Shown here: positions 6,764 to 13,282 of the stretch, piece by piece
How the letters are laid out: every line of letters begins with the position of its first letter
How positions within the stretch are numbered: the stretch's first letter is position 1
Assembly: GCA_023449855.1 (NCBI GenBank)
Contig: JAEXHR010000259.1
Coordinates: forward strand, 1 to 15,793
Direction of reading: 5' to 3'
DNA length: 15,793 nucleotides
From: Pseudomonadota bacterium
Lineage (GTDB): Bacteria; Pseudomonadota; Alphaproteobacteria; Rhizobiales; Xanthobacteraceae
Translations under genes and position numbers: made by a program
Notes under the pieces: generated by a model
What the model was told of the DNA's origin: nothing
Seen by the model: only the letters and a program-made list of their open reading frames with translations
The model's database searches: none

Positions 6764-7543
6764 GTGTCCGATTACAAACCACTCAGCCGCTCGGTGCGCG
6801 GCCTCACCGTTCTCGTCACTGGCGCCGCAAGCGGCATGGGCCGCGCCACGGCGCGCGTGTTCGGCGAAGAAGGCGCCCATGTCGCGGTCACCGATATTTC
6901 GGCGGACGGGACGGCTGCTGTCGCGGAGGCCATCACCGCGCATGGCGGCAGCGCACGCGCCTGGACGCTCGATGTCGCCGATCCCGAGCGTATCAAGACC
7001 GTCGTGAGCGAAACCGCGGCGCATTTCGGCGGGCTCGACATCATCGTCAACAATGCCGGCATGTCGGTTTCCACCGAGATCGACAAGGACGGCTACGACG
7101 CCGTGTGGGATCGCGCCATCGCCGTCATGCTGACCTCGCATCAGCGCATCATCCGCGCCGCCTTACCTTATCTGCGCCAATCGCGATGCCCGCGCATCGT
7201 CAACATCGCCTCCACCGAAGCGCTCGGCGCAACGGCGCTGCACAGTCCCTATTCCGCGGCAAAAGCGGGCGTCACGGGCCTGACGCGCTCGCTCGCCGTG
7301 GAACTCGGCCGCGAAGGCATCACGGTGAACTGCATCTGTCCCGGCCCGATCACCACAGGCATCACCGCGCGCATCAGCGACGAGCACAAGGTGATCTTCG
7401 CCAAGCGCCGCACGGCGCTGCGCCGCTACGGCGATCCGGAAGAGGTCGCGCATATGACCGTGAGCCTGTGTCTGCCCGCTGCGTCCTACATCACCGGCGC
7501 GGTCATTCCGGTCGATGGCGGGCTGATGGCGCGCAATGCCTGA
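6764..7543 (+). CDS. Short-chain dehydrogenase/reductase (SDR), NAD-type
   Basis: A classical SDR of 259 residues. TGAASGMG (19-26) is the cofactor loop. D44 at the end of strand 2 (AVTDIS) favours NAD(H). NNAG is intact (96-99). The catalytic residues are S150, Y163 and K167 (YSAAK). It ends with YITGAVIPVDGG. It resembles the broad 3-oxoacyl-ACP-reductase/glucose-dehydrogenase-like class, with unknown substrate. It starts at a GTG (6764) preceded by GGGAG at good spacing. An upstream ATG region is not in a better context. It is transcribed divergently from the NADP-type SDR at 5921-6655. The two are not close copies: cofactor loop, NNAG motif and cofactor-selecting residues all differ. Confidence 0.92.
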   Translation: MSDYKPLSRSVRGLTVLVTGAASGMGRATARVFGEEGAHVAVTDISADGTAAVAEAITAHGGSARAWTLDVADPERIKTVVSETAAHFGGLDIIVNNAGMSVSTEIDKDGYDAVWDRAIAVMLTSHQRIIRAALPYLRQSRCPRIVNIASTEALGATALHSPYSAAKAGVTGLTRSLAVELGREGITVNCICPGPITTGITARISDEHKVIFAKRRTALRRYGDPEEVAHMTVSLCLPAASYITGAVIPVDGGLMARNA

Positions 7544-7659
7544 GGCGATGCCGCCGGTAACAGGGAACGTCGCCAACCGCCACACACTCAGCGAGCATCA
7601 AATCTGTTTACAATTATAGCGCGCTCGGCTTTACTCACTTCCGGTTGGGGATGAGTAAG

Positions 7660-8187
7660 ATGTCAGTACGGTCGCGTATTCTCACGGGCGCGGTGTTGTG
7701 CGCGTCCCTCCTGCTGATTGGCTGCGGATCGCTCGTCTCGATCTACGACGCGACTTTCGATCAGTCGCTGAACAAATTCTCCGAAGACACGGCAAAATTC
7801 GTCGCGGCTGCATCTGCGGGATCCAGCGAACGCAGTTACGCGTCCAAGGAGGCCGTCGCCTATTATGCCTCGGCCTATAATCTGCTCGATCGTCTCAGCG
7901 ATCGTGCGCGTCTCAGCCGCGGGCTCGTTGCCTGCCCGACGAATGCCACCCTGAAGGACTTCAGTGAAACCGGCCCCATCAAGGTGGCTCTGCCGGACGA
8001 ATATCTCAAATTCGACTGCCGGGAGTATCAGCTGGCCGCCATCCGCATTTATGTCGCTCAGCTCGAATATGCGCACAAGAACGACGGCATCCTCAACCGC
8101 TCGGAAGCGAAGGCGGCCGGAGGGATCTTGCAGACCTCGATCCTCGGCAGCATCCAAACCTTCATCGCGAACAAACCCGCGACCTAA
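7660..8187 (+). CDS. Putative lipoprotein of unknown function
   Basis: A 175-residue protein. MSVRSR, a hydrophobic core and LLLIGC at residues 17-22 form a lipoprotein signal peptide with lipidated C22. Gly-Ser follow, so there is no inner-membrane-retention Asp at +2 and outer membrane sorting is likely. The mature part is mostly helical by composition. It has two further cysteines, in LVACPTN and KFDCREY, that could pair. I recognise no family domain. GGGGA at 7647-7651 is eight bases before the ATG at 7660, which decides this start. ATG 7651 and TTG 7645 are in-frame alternatives. A second gene follows 18 bp downstream, so the two form an operon. Confidence 0.82.
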   Translation: MSVRSRILTGAVLCASLLLIGCGSLVSIYDATFDQSLNKFSEDTAKFVAAASAGSSERSYASKEAVAYYASAYNLLDRLSDRARLSRGLVACPTNATLKDFSETGPIKVALPDEYLKFDCREYQLAAIRIYVAQLEYAHKNDGILNRSEAKAAGGILQTSILGSIQTFIANKPAT

Positions 8188-8205
8188 ACATCTGGAGCGC
8201 TCATC

Positions 8206-8538
8206 GTGTCCACTGTGGATTTAGCTTCGATCGCCAATCAGATCATCTCGCAGGCGACGACCATCGGCGGTGAGACCTGGACCAAGATCCAGAAATCGGC
8301 TCCGCTCTATATTCGCGGCTTCTCGCAGAACCTGCTCGATATCGCCGCTGGCGTTTTGGCCGACGAGATCACAAAGGCCGATGCGAAGCTCTATCTGCAG
8401 AATGCCCGCCTGCTCCTCGTTCAAGGCATTGCGAACACCGCCCAGATCATGCTCGTGCAGGTCCAGAAATTCATCGACTCCGTGCTGAACATCGTCAAGG
8501 GCGCGATCAACACGTCGCTGAAAGTTGCGATCCTCTAG
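8206..8538 (+). CDS. Small helical protein of unknown function, partner of the upstream lipoprotein
   Basis: A 110-residue protein with no cysteines, no signal peptide and no charged low-complexity parts. The whole chain is rich in Ala, Ile, Leu, Gln and Val, with a heptad-like hydrophobic pattern (for example IANTAQIMLVQVQKFI), suggesting amphipathic helices or a helical bundle. I do not recognise the family. It starts at a GTG (8206) with GGAG eight bases upstream, 18 bp after the lipoprotein stop, so the two are almost certainly cotranscribed. The protein may associate with the lipoprotein, or be exported without a classical signal; both are guesses. Two large palindromes follow its stop. 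Confidence 0.75.
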   Translation: MSTVDLASIANQIISQATTIGGETWTKIQKSAPLYIRGFSQNLLDIAAGVLADEITKADAKLYLQNARLLLVQGIANTAQIMLVQVQKFIDSVLNIVKGAINTSLKVAIL

Positions 8539-8586
8539 AGCATGATCCCGAAAAGTGGATACCGGTTTTCGGACAAGATCATGCTC
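8538..8586. repeat. Large interrupted palindrome (dispersed Rhizobiales-type repeat)
   Basis: GAGCATGATC (8538-8547) pairs with GATCATGCTC (8577-8586). Inside it, CCGAAAA (8548-8554) pairs with TTTTCGG (8566-8572). A four-base bulge (ACAA) lies on the right side and the loop is 11 bases. From memory, a repeat of this form is scattered through intergenic regions of Bradyrhizobium and relatives. It begins at the stop codon of the small helical protein gene and may stabilise or end its mRNA. It has no GTAG head and so differs from the REP-like families. Confidence 0.7.
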
Positions 8587-8599
8587 CAATAGAGAAAAA

Positions 8600-8640
8600 C
8601 GCTAGAGGCTGATTCATCGAAGATGGATCAGCCTCTAGCG
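8600..8640. repeat. 41-base near-perfect hairpin between convergent genes
   Basis: A 19-bp stem, 8600-8618 with 8622-8640, contains one G-T wobble and closes on the triloop GAA. The outer 13 bp (CGCTAGAGGCTGA and complement) are perfect. It lies 13 bases after the palindrome at 8538-8586 and before the end of the transglycosylase gene. It could act as a bidirectional mRNA 3'-end barrier. No T-run follows on either side. Confidence 0.7.
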
Positions 8641-8675
8641 CGCGGCAACGGATCGTCGGTAACTGAACCTCACGC

Positions 8676-10079
8676 CTATCTGCCGCGCAGGCGATCCAGC
8701 ACTTCCGAAGTCGCAAAACCATCGGCCGGCATGCCGACCGATGCCTGGAAGTTGCGCAAGGCCTCACGCGTCATGCTGCCGAACTGGCCGTCCGGCGTGC
8801 CTTTGTAGAGGCCACGCTGAACCAGTAACTGCTGCAGTTCGAGCCGTTCGGCGCGCGACAGCACGCGCTCCTGGCGCGGCCACGGCTGAACGAAAGGCGG
8901 CCCGCCGCGCAACCGATCGGCAAAATGGCCGATGGCCATCGCATAGGCTTCGGCCGGGTTGTATTTCATGATCACACGGAAATTCTGCATCATCAGGAAC
9001 CCCGGTCCCTGCGCGCCGGCAGGCGCGAGCAGATAGGCCTTCTCGCCGCTGTGCGGAAACGGCTGACCGTTGGCGCGCTTCAGGCCCATCTGTTCCCATT
9101 GCGCCAGCGTGAGCATCCTGGCGCGATCGGCCTGCATGTAGTTGAAGCCTTGTGGGATGACGACTTCGTAGCCCCAAGGCTGTCCGCTCTGCCAACCATC
9201 CTTCTTCAGGTTGTTGGCAGTCGAGAAAATCAGGTCGGTCGGATTATCGACCACGTCGCGGCGTCCATCGCCGTCGCCGTCGACAGCGAAGCGCTTGAAC
9301 GCCGTCGGCATGAATTGCGTCGGCCCGAACGCGCCGGCCCATGAGCCCTTGAGCTGCTCGCGGCGCAGATCGCCGCGATGCAGGATTTCGACCGCGGTGA
9401 GGAATTCGTCCTTGAAGTAAGCCTGACGACGGCCGACGCAGGCCAGCGTCGCCGTGGAACGCACCACGTCGCGGTCGCCGATCATGGTCGAGTAGTTGGA
9501 CTCGATGCCCCAGATGGAAGCGATGATATAGCGGTCGACGCCATAGGCACGCTCGGCTGCGTCAAAGATCGTCTTGTACTGTGCCAGCACCTCGCGGCCC
9601 TTGGCCGCGCGGTTGTCGTTCACGAGGATATCGAGATAGTCCCAGATCGCCTTGGTAAATTCCGGCTGCGAGTCCATGAGATCCATCAATCGCAGATCGG
9701 GCGTCAGGCCGGCGGTGATGTCGCGATAGTTCTGTTCGGAGATGCCGCGCCGTGCGGCATCAGGCCACAGTCCGGCGACGCAACTGTCGAAATTTGCGGC
9801 GGCTTCGCGGATCGCGGCAGCCGTCATCAGCGGATGGCCGGACGCGCCGTCTTCGCCGCTCCATGGCTGCGGCGCGCTCGATCCGGGCGCCGGTGCGCTC
9901 GGCGCCTGGGCCGGGCGCTGGCCGGAATTGTTGAAGATGTTGTCGAGGAAATTAAGCGGATTGCCCGATTGCGCCTGCGCCGCAGCGGGCGACATGGCGA
10001 GTACGATACCGACGACCATCGCGGCCAAACGCGCGCGGGGCAGTATCTGTTCGCGCGCGCTCATTCCTGTGGTCGTCAT
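8676..10079 (-). CDS. Lytic murein transglycosylase, MltB-type, with peptidoglycan-binding domain
   Basis: A 467-residue protein. Residues 1-36 form a signal peptide ending AAAQAQ, without a lipobox, so unlike E. coli MltB this is a soluble periplasmic enzyme. A Pro/Ala/Ser linker (about 52-80) precedes the MltB-type catalytic domain (about 85-390). ASIWGIESNY carries catalytic Glu193. GPTQFMPTAF, VDGDGDGRRD and STANNLKKDGW are family blocks. A C-terminal peptidoglycan-binding domain covers about 408-464 (LQQLLVQRGLYKGTPDGQFG). The enzyme cleaves the MurNAc-GlcNAc bond to leave 1,6-anhydro ends. The frame is open far upstream into galU, but the start at 10079 has GGGA at good spacing and leads straight into the signal peptide. 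ATG 10064 is an alternative. It is divergent from galU. Confidence 0.95.
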   Translation of the reverse strand: MTTTGMSAREQILPRARLAAMVVGIVLAMSPAAAQAQSGNPLNFLDNIFNNSGQRPAQAPSAPAPGSSAPQPWSGEDGASGHPLMTAAAIREAAANFDSCVAGLWPDAARRGISEQNYRDITAGLTPDLRLMDLMDSQPEFTKAIWDYLDILVNDNRAAKGREVLAQYKTIFDAAERAYGVDRYIIASIWGIESNYSTMIGDRDVVRSTATLACVGRRQAYFKDEFLTAVEILHRGDLRREQLKGSWAGAFGPTQFMPTAFKRFAVDGDGDGRRDVVDNPTDLIFSTANNLKKDGWQSGQPWGYEVVIPQGFNYMQADRARMLTLAQWEQMGLKRANGQPFPHSGEKAYLLAPAGAQGPGFLMMQNFRVIMKYNPAEAYAMAIGHFADRLRGGPPFVQPWPRQERVLSRAERLELQQLLVQRGLYKGTPDGQFGSMTREALRNFQASVGMPADGFATSEVLDRLRGR

Positions 10080-10316
10080 CCCAGAATTCCCATCGTAACG
10101 GTGTGATGACAAAAGGCCGGTGAAGGCTTTCCATCCGCTTAATATTAGTCCGATTCCGCCGCCAAAGTCAGATCGCGCCGTCGTTCGGAATACCGACAAT
10201 CGTCGCACCCGTGACATACATCCGCCTTTGTTACCGCTTGCAAAGGGAACCATGGCGCGCAATCCTCGTTGTGTTGCCTGCACGCCCTTCCCTTCCAGCT
10301 CATTGCAAAGCTCCCG

Positions 10317-11201
10317 ATGAAAATTCGCAAAGCCGTCTTCCCCGTCGCTGGTCTTGGCACCCGTGTCCTTCCCGCCACCAAGGCGATGCCGAAGGAAATG
10401 CTGACCATCGTCGATCGGCCACTGATCCAGTATGTGGTCGATGAGGCGCGCGAAGCCGGCATCGAACATTTCATCTTCGTCACCGGCCGCAACAAGGGCG
10501 TGATCGAAGATCACTTCGACCGCATGTTCGAGCTCGACGAGACGCTGAAGGGCCGCAACAAGACCGCCGAAATGGAACAGCTCGCGCGCTTCCAGCCCGG
10601 AGCCGGCGAGACCAGCTTCACGCGCCAGCAGGCGCCGCTCGGCCTCGGCCACGCCGTCTGGTGCGCCCGCCACATCGTCGGCGACGAACCCTTCGCGGTG
10701 GTGCTGCCGGACGAGCTTGTGCTGAATTCGCCGGGCGCCCTGAAGCAGATGGTCGATATCGCCAGCGGCCTCGACGCCAAGTCAAACCTTGTCGCCGTCG
10801 AAGAAGTGCCGATGGAGATGACCCATCAATACGGCATCTGCAGCGTCAGCGGACGTCATCCGGACCATGCCAATGCGTACAGCATCGATGGCATGGTGGA
10901 GAAGCCGCCGAAGGGCACGGCGCCGTCCAATCTCTCGATTACCGGCCGCTACATCCTGCAGCCGGAAATCTTCAAGATCCTGGAGACCCAGGAGCGTGGT
11001 GCTGGCGGCGAGATCCAGCTCACCGACGCCATGATCGGCCTCGCCAAGAACCAGCCCTTCTTCGGTGTGAAGTTCGAAGGCGAGCGCCACGATTGCGGCT
11101 CCAAGGCCGGCTTCCTGCGCGCCAACATCGCCTATGGCCTGCAGCGCGCGGACCTCAACGAGACCCTGCGCGCGGACATGCTGCGTTATCTCGGGAAGTG
11201 A
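10317..11201 (+). CDS. galU: UTP--glucose-1-phosphate uridylyltransferase (UDP-glucose pyrophosphorylase)
   Basis: A 294-residue protein of normal family length. FPVAGLGTRVLPATKAMPKEML (residues 8-29) is the nucleotide-binding and catalytic N-terminal block. Other family blocks are LGLGHAV (108-114), VLPDEL (129-134), VEKPP (194-198), GRYIL (210-214), GGEIQLTDAM (230-239) and HDCGSKAGFL (258-267). The enzyme makes UDP-glucose in the cytosol for exopolysaccharide, lipopolysaccharide and glucan synthesis. The start MKIRKAVFP at 10317 fits the family N terminus exactly; the open frame upstream to 10269 does not. The ribosome binding site is weak (AAAG). It is divergent from the transglycosylase across 237 bp that hold no gene and no clear promoter. 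It ends 4 bp before a paired REP-like element. Confidence 0.97.
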   Translation: MKIRKAVFPVAGLGTRVLPATKAMPKEMLTIVDRPLIQYVVDEAREAGIEHFIFVTGRNKGVIEDHFDRMFELDETLKGRNKTAEMEQLARFQPGAGETSFTRQQAPLGLGHAVWCARHIVGDEPFAVVLPDELVLNSPGALKQMVDIASGLDAKSNLVAVEEVPMEMTHQYGICSVSGRHPDHANAYSIDGMVEKPPKGTAPSNLSITGRYILQPEIFKILETQERGAGGEIQLTDAMIGLAKNQPFFGVKFEGERHDCGSKAGFLRANIAYGLQRADLNETLRADMLRYLGK

Positions 11202-11205
11202 GGAT

Positions 11206-11285
11206 GTAGGATGGGTTGAGCGGAGCGATACCCATCATCGCTGGCTCAGGTGGTGATGGGTATCGCTTCGCTCAACCCATCCTAC
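11206..11285. repeat. REP-like palindrome pair, family C, between convergent galU and the diguanylate cyclase gene
   Basis: Left copy (11206-11236): GTAG, GATGGGT, a 13-base loop TGAGCGGAGCGAT, ACCCATC. The right copy, on the minus strand (11285-11255), is identical except for one loop base (TGAGCGAAGCGAT). The copies are head to head around an 18-base spacer. Because the arms are complementary, the whole 80 bp can also fold as one long hairpin. It fills nearly the entire gap between the two gene ends and may protect or end both transcripts. Confidence 0.8.
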
Positions 11286-11295
11286 AAATTCCAAA

Positions 11296-12789
11296 TTACG
11301 CCGCCAGCGACCTGTCGGTCTCTTCCGCGACGACGCACTGGTTGCGACCTGCCGCCTTGGCCGCATAGAGCGCCTTGTCGGCGGCTTCCATCAATCCGGT
11401 CCATTCCATCGTCACCAGCGGCCGCATGCTGGCGATGCCGATGCTGACGGACAACTGCGCGGGATCGGCGGGAACGCGTTCGACCCGCTGGCGGATATTC
11501 TCGGCAATCTCACGCGCATCGCGTTCCGACGCCCCCGGCAGCAATACGGCAAATTCCTCGCCGCCATAGCGCGCGGCGCAATCGCCCGCACGCTTCGCCG
11601 CCGCGGAGATGCAGCCGGCAATGGCGATCAGCGCCTGATCGCCGGCCTGATGCCCGAATGAATCGTTGAAGATCTTGAAATAGTCGGCATCCACCAGCAG
11701 CAAGGCGATCGGCCTTGCGGTGCGGATGGCGCGTCGCCATTCCAACTCGATCGCCGCATCGAACTTGCGACGGTTACGCAGGCCCGTGAGTGCGTCGGTG
11801 GTGGCAAGTTCTTCCAGCCGGTCTTCGGCGCGGGCACGACGGCCGATCTCGCGGGCGAGAAATACCGTTCCCACACTGATGAAGGCGATCAATGCCAGCA
11901 TGATGGCACCGATGCGCCAGGCCTGACGCTGCCACATACTATAGATGCCGTCCCACGGCCTGCCGACGATCGCGATCAGCGGCCGCCCGCTATCGCGCCA
12001 GACATACAGGCGCCTGATCTTGTCGACCGCGCCGACGCCGGAATAGCTGCCATTGGCCCGCGCCAGCACCCGCATCACACCCTGCGTCTTGCTCAGATCC
12101 TTGCCGATCACATTCAGGTCGAACGGCGCCCGCATGATCACGACGCCATCGCGTCGAACCGCAGTGATCGTCTCGCCCGGATTGAGGCGAAGCCGCTCGA
12201 ACAGATCGAGAAAGTAGGAAAAGCGGATCGAGCCAGCGACGACACCGGCGAAATTGCCTTCCGTGTCCGTAATGCGTCGGCTGAGCACGATCGAATAGGC
12301 GCCGCGATGCAAGCGCGGCACGCTGATGAACAGGCCGCGTTCACCATCCAGTTGGTGGATCTTGAAGAAATCCTCGTTCGCCCGCTTCTCTTTGGCCGGA
12401 TCGAGCGATGCGGCGTCGATGGTGAGATTGCCGTCGGCGTCGAACACCTGGATGGCGCCGAACTGCGCGGACGAAGCGGCCTTGTCGAACAGGATCAACT
12501 GGCGCAGCTCACGACTGAGCTGGCGAATTTCCGGCGTGTTGATGCCCGACACCACCGCACGCAACGAAAGGTCGTATTGCTCGATAGTGCGGCCGATATC
12601 GGAATCGATGGAGGTGGCGAGATTTTCGCTGGTTTGCTTGGCCAACGCCTGTTCGCTGTGGCGCATGTCCAGCATGACGCTGCCGCAAATGGCGGAGAAT
12701 CCGACGATCGTCACCAAAGATGACAAAATCAACAGCTTCGCCGACGACGGCCATCGCCGCATCGCAATGACTGGATTCCAGAAATTCAT
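11296..12789 (-). CDS. Membrane-bound diguanylate cyclase (GGDEF) with periplasmic sensor domain
   Basis: A 497-residue protein. Two membrane segments (about 17-41 and 291-312) flank a periplasmic region (about 42-290) with the look of a Cache/PDC sensor (QVFDADGNL, FFKIH, YSIVLSRRI, GVVAGSI). The cytoplasmic GGDEF domain (about 325-485) starts TTDALTGLRNRRKFD. It has an intact active-site motif RYGGEEF (G409-F413). R400-A-G-D403 lies exactly five residues before it, the canonical inhibitory I-site for c-di-GMP. The protein should therefore make c-di-GMP from GTP in response to an extracytoplasmic signal, with product feedback. The start at 12789 has CAGGAG nine bases upstream. Its nearness to galU fits control of exopolysaccharide or attachment, but that is inference. 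Confidence 0.95.
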   Translation of the reverse strand: MNFWNPVIAMRRWPSSAKLLILSSLVTIVGFSAICGSVMLDMRHSEQALAKQTSENLATSIDSDIGRTIEQYDLSLRAVVSGINTPEIRQLSRELRQLILFDKAASSAQFGAIQVFDADGNLTIDAASLDPAKEKRANEDFFKIHQLDGERGLFISVPRLHRGAYSIVLSRRITDTEGNFAGVVAGSIRFSYFLDLFERLRLNPGETITAVRRDGVVIMRAPFDLNVIGKDLSKTQGVMRVLARANGSYSGVGAVDKIRRLYVWRDSGRPLIAIVGRPWDGIYSMWQRQAWRIGAIMLALIAFISVGTVFLAREIGRRARAEDRLEELATTDALTGLRNRRKFDAAIELEWRRAIRTARPIALLLVDADYFKIFNDSFGHQAGDQALIAIAGCISAAAKRAGDCAARYGGEEFAVLLPGASERDAREIAENIRQRVERVPADPAQLSVSIGIASMRPLVTMEWTGLMEAADKALYAAKAAGRNQCVVAEETDRSLAA

Positions 12790-12996
12790 AAAATAAAACT
12801 CCTGCTGCGACGCATCGCACGCGAAAGCTTGCCGAGCACTTAAATACCCGGCGCTGGTTCCCTACGGCGTTAACGAAGCATTGCCGGGGATCGCGGCGAC
12901 CGGCAGATGTGGTGCCGAGCTACCGAAGGCAGAGGTGGCGCGAGACCCGATAGCCGCGTATGACGATCCCGACGTCTAAACTTCAAAGGACCATCC

Positions 12997-13269
12997 GTGC
13001 CCGACTACGATCTCTTGCGCGCCTATCTGGCGGCCCAGACCAAGGACGAAATCGTCCTGACCATGGACGCGATCGAAGAGATCATCGACGACGCGTTGCC
13101 ACGCGCGTCACAGCGGGCATCGTGGTGGGAAACCGACCGGGCGCCGGAAGAGCAGATGCCCCAGCGCGAGGCATGTATCGCCGCCGGCTTCGTGGCGACA
13201 CGCCTGCCCGATGGATCGGGCGTGAAGTTCAACCGGAAGACGGCAAAGTTTTTGCGGAAGTGGAAGTAG
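12997..13269 (+). CDS. Small cytosolic protein, DUF7662-like
   Basis: A 90-residue protein without signal or membrane segments. PDYDLLRAYLAAQTKDEI, then MDAIEEIIDDALPRAS, a Trp-Trp pair (WWET) and CIAAGF resemble a widespread family of short bacterial proteins. In that family a YDxLxxYL...IEExxxxxLP...WW...A...GW pattern recurs (now DUF7662, as I recall). No function is established. It starts at a GTG (12997) with AAAGGA six bases upstream. About 200 bp separate it from the divergent diguanylate cyclase start; I see no further gene there. Its stop lies only 13 bp from the end of the convergent barrel gene. Confidence 0.75.
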   Translation: MPDYDLLRAYLAAQTKDEIVLTMDAIEEIIDDALPRASQRASWWETDRAPEEQMPQREACIAAGFVATRLPDGSGVKFNRKTAKFLRKWK

Positions 13270-13282
13270 GCATTGCCCGCGA

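Noticed and set aside
7607..7635. TTTACA-N17-TTTACT as promoter of the lipoprotein operon
   Set aside because: Spacing is right but the -10 box matches only four of six positions. It is too weak to list as a feature.
10080..10673. N-terminal extension of the transglycosylase across galU
   Set aside because: The frame is open only because of GC-rich codon bias. The signal peptide and ribosome binding site mark the start at 10079.
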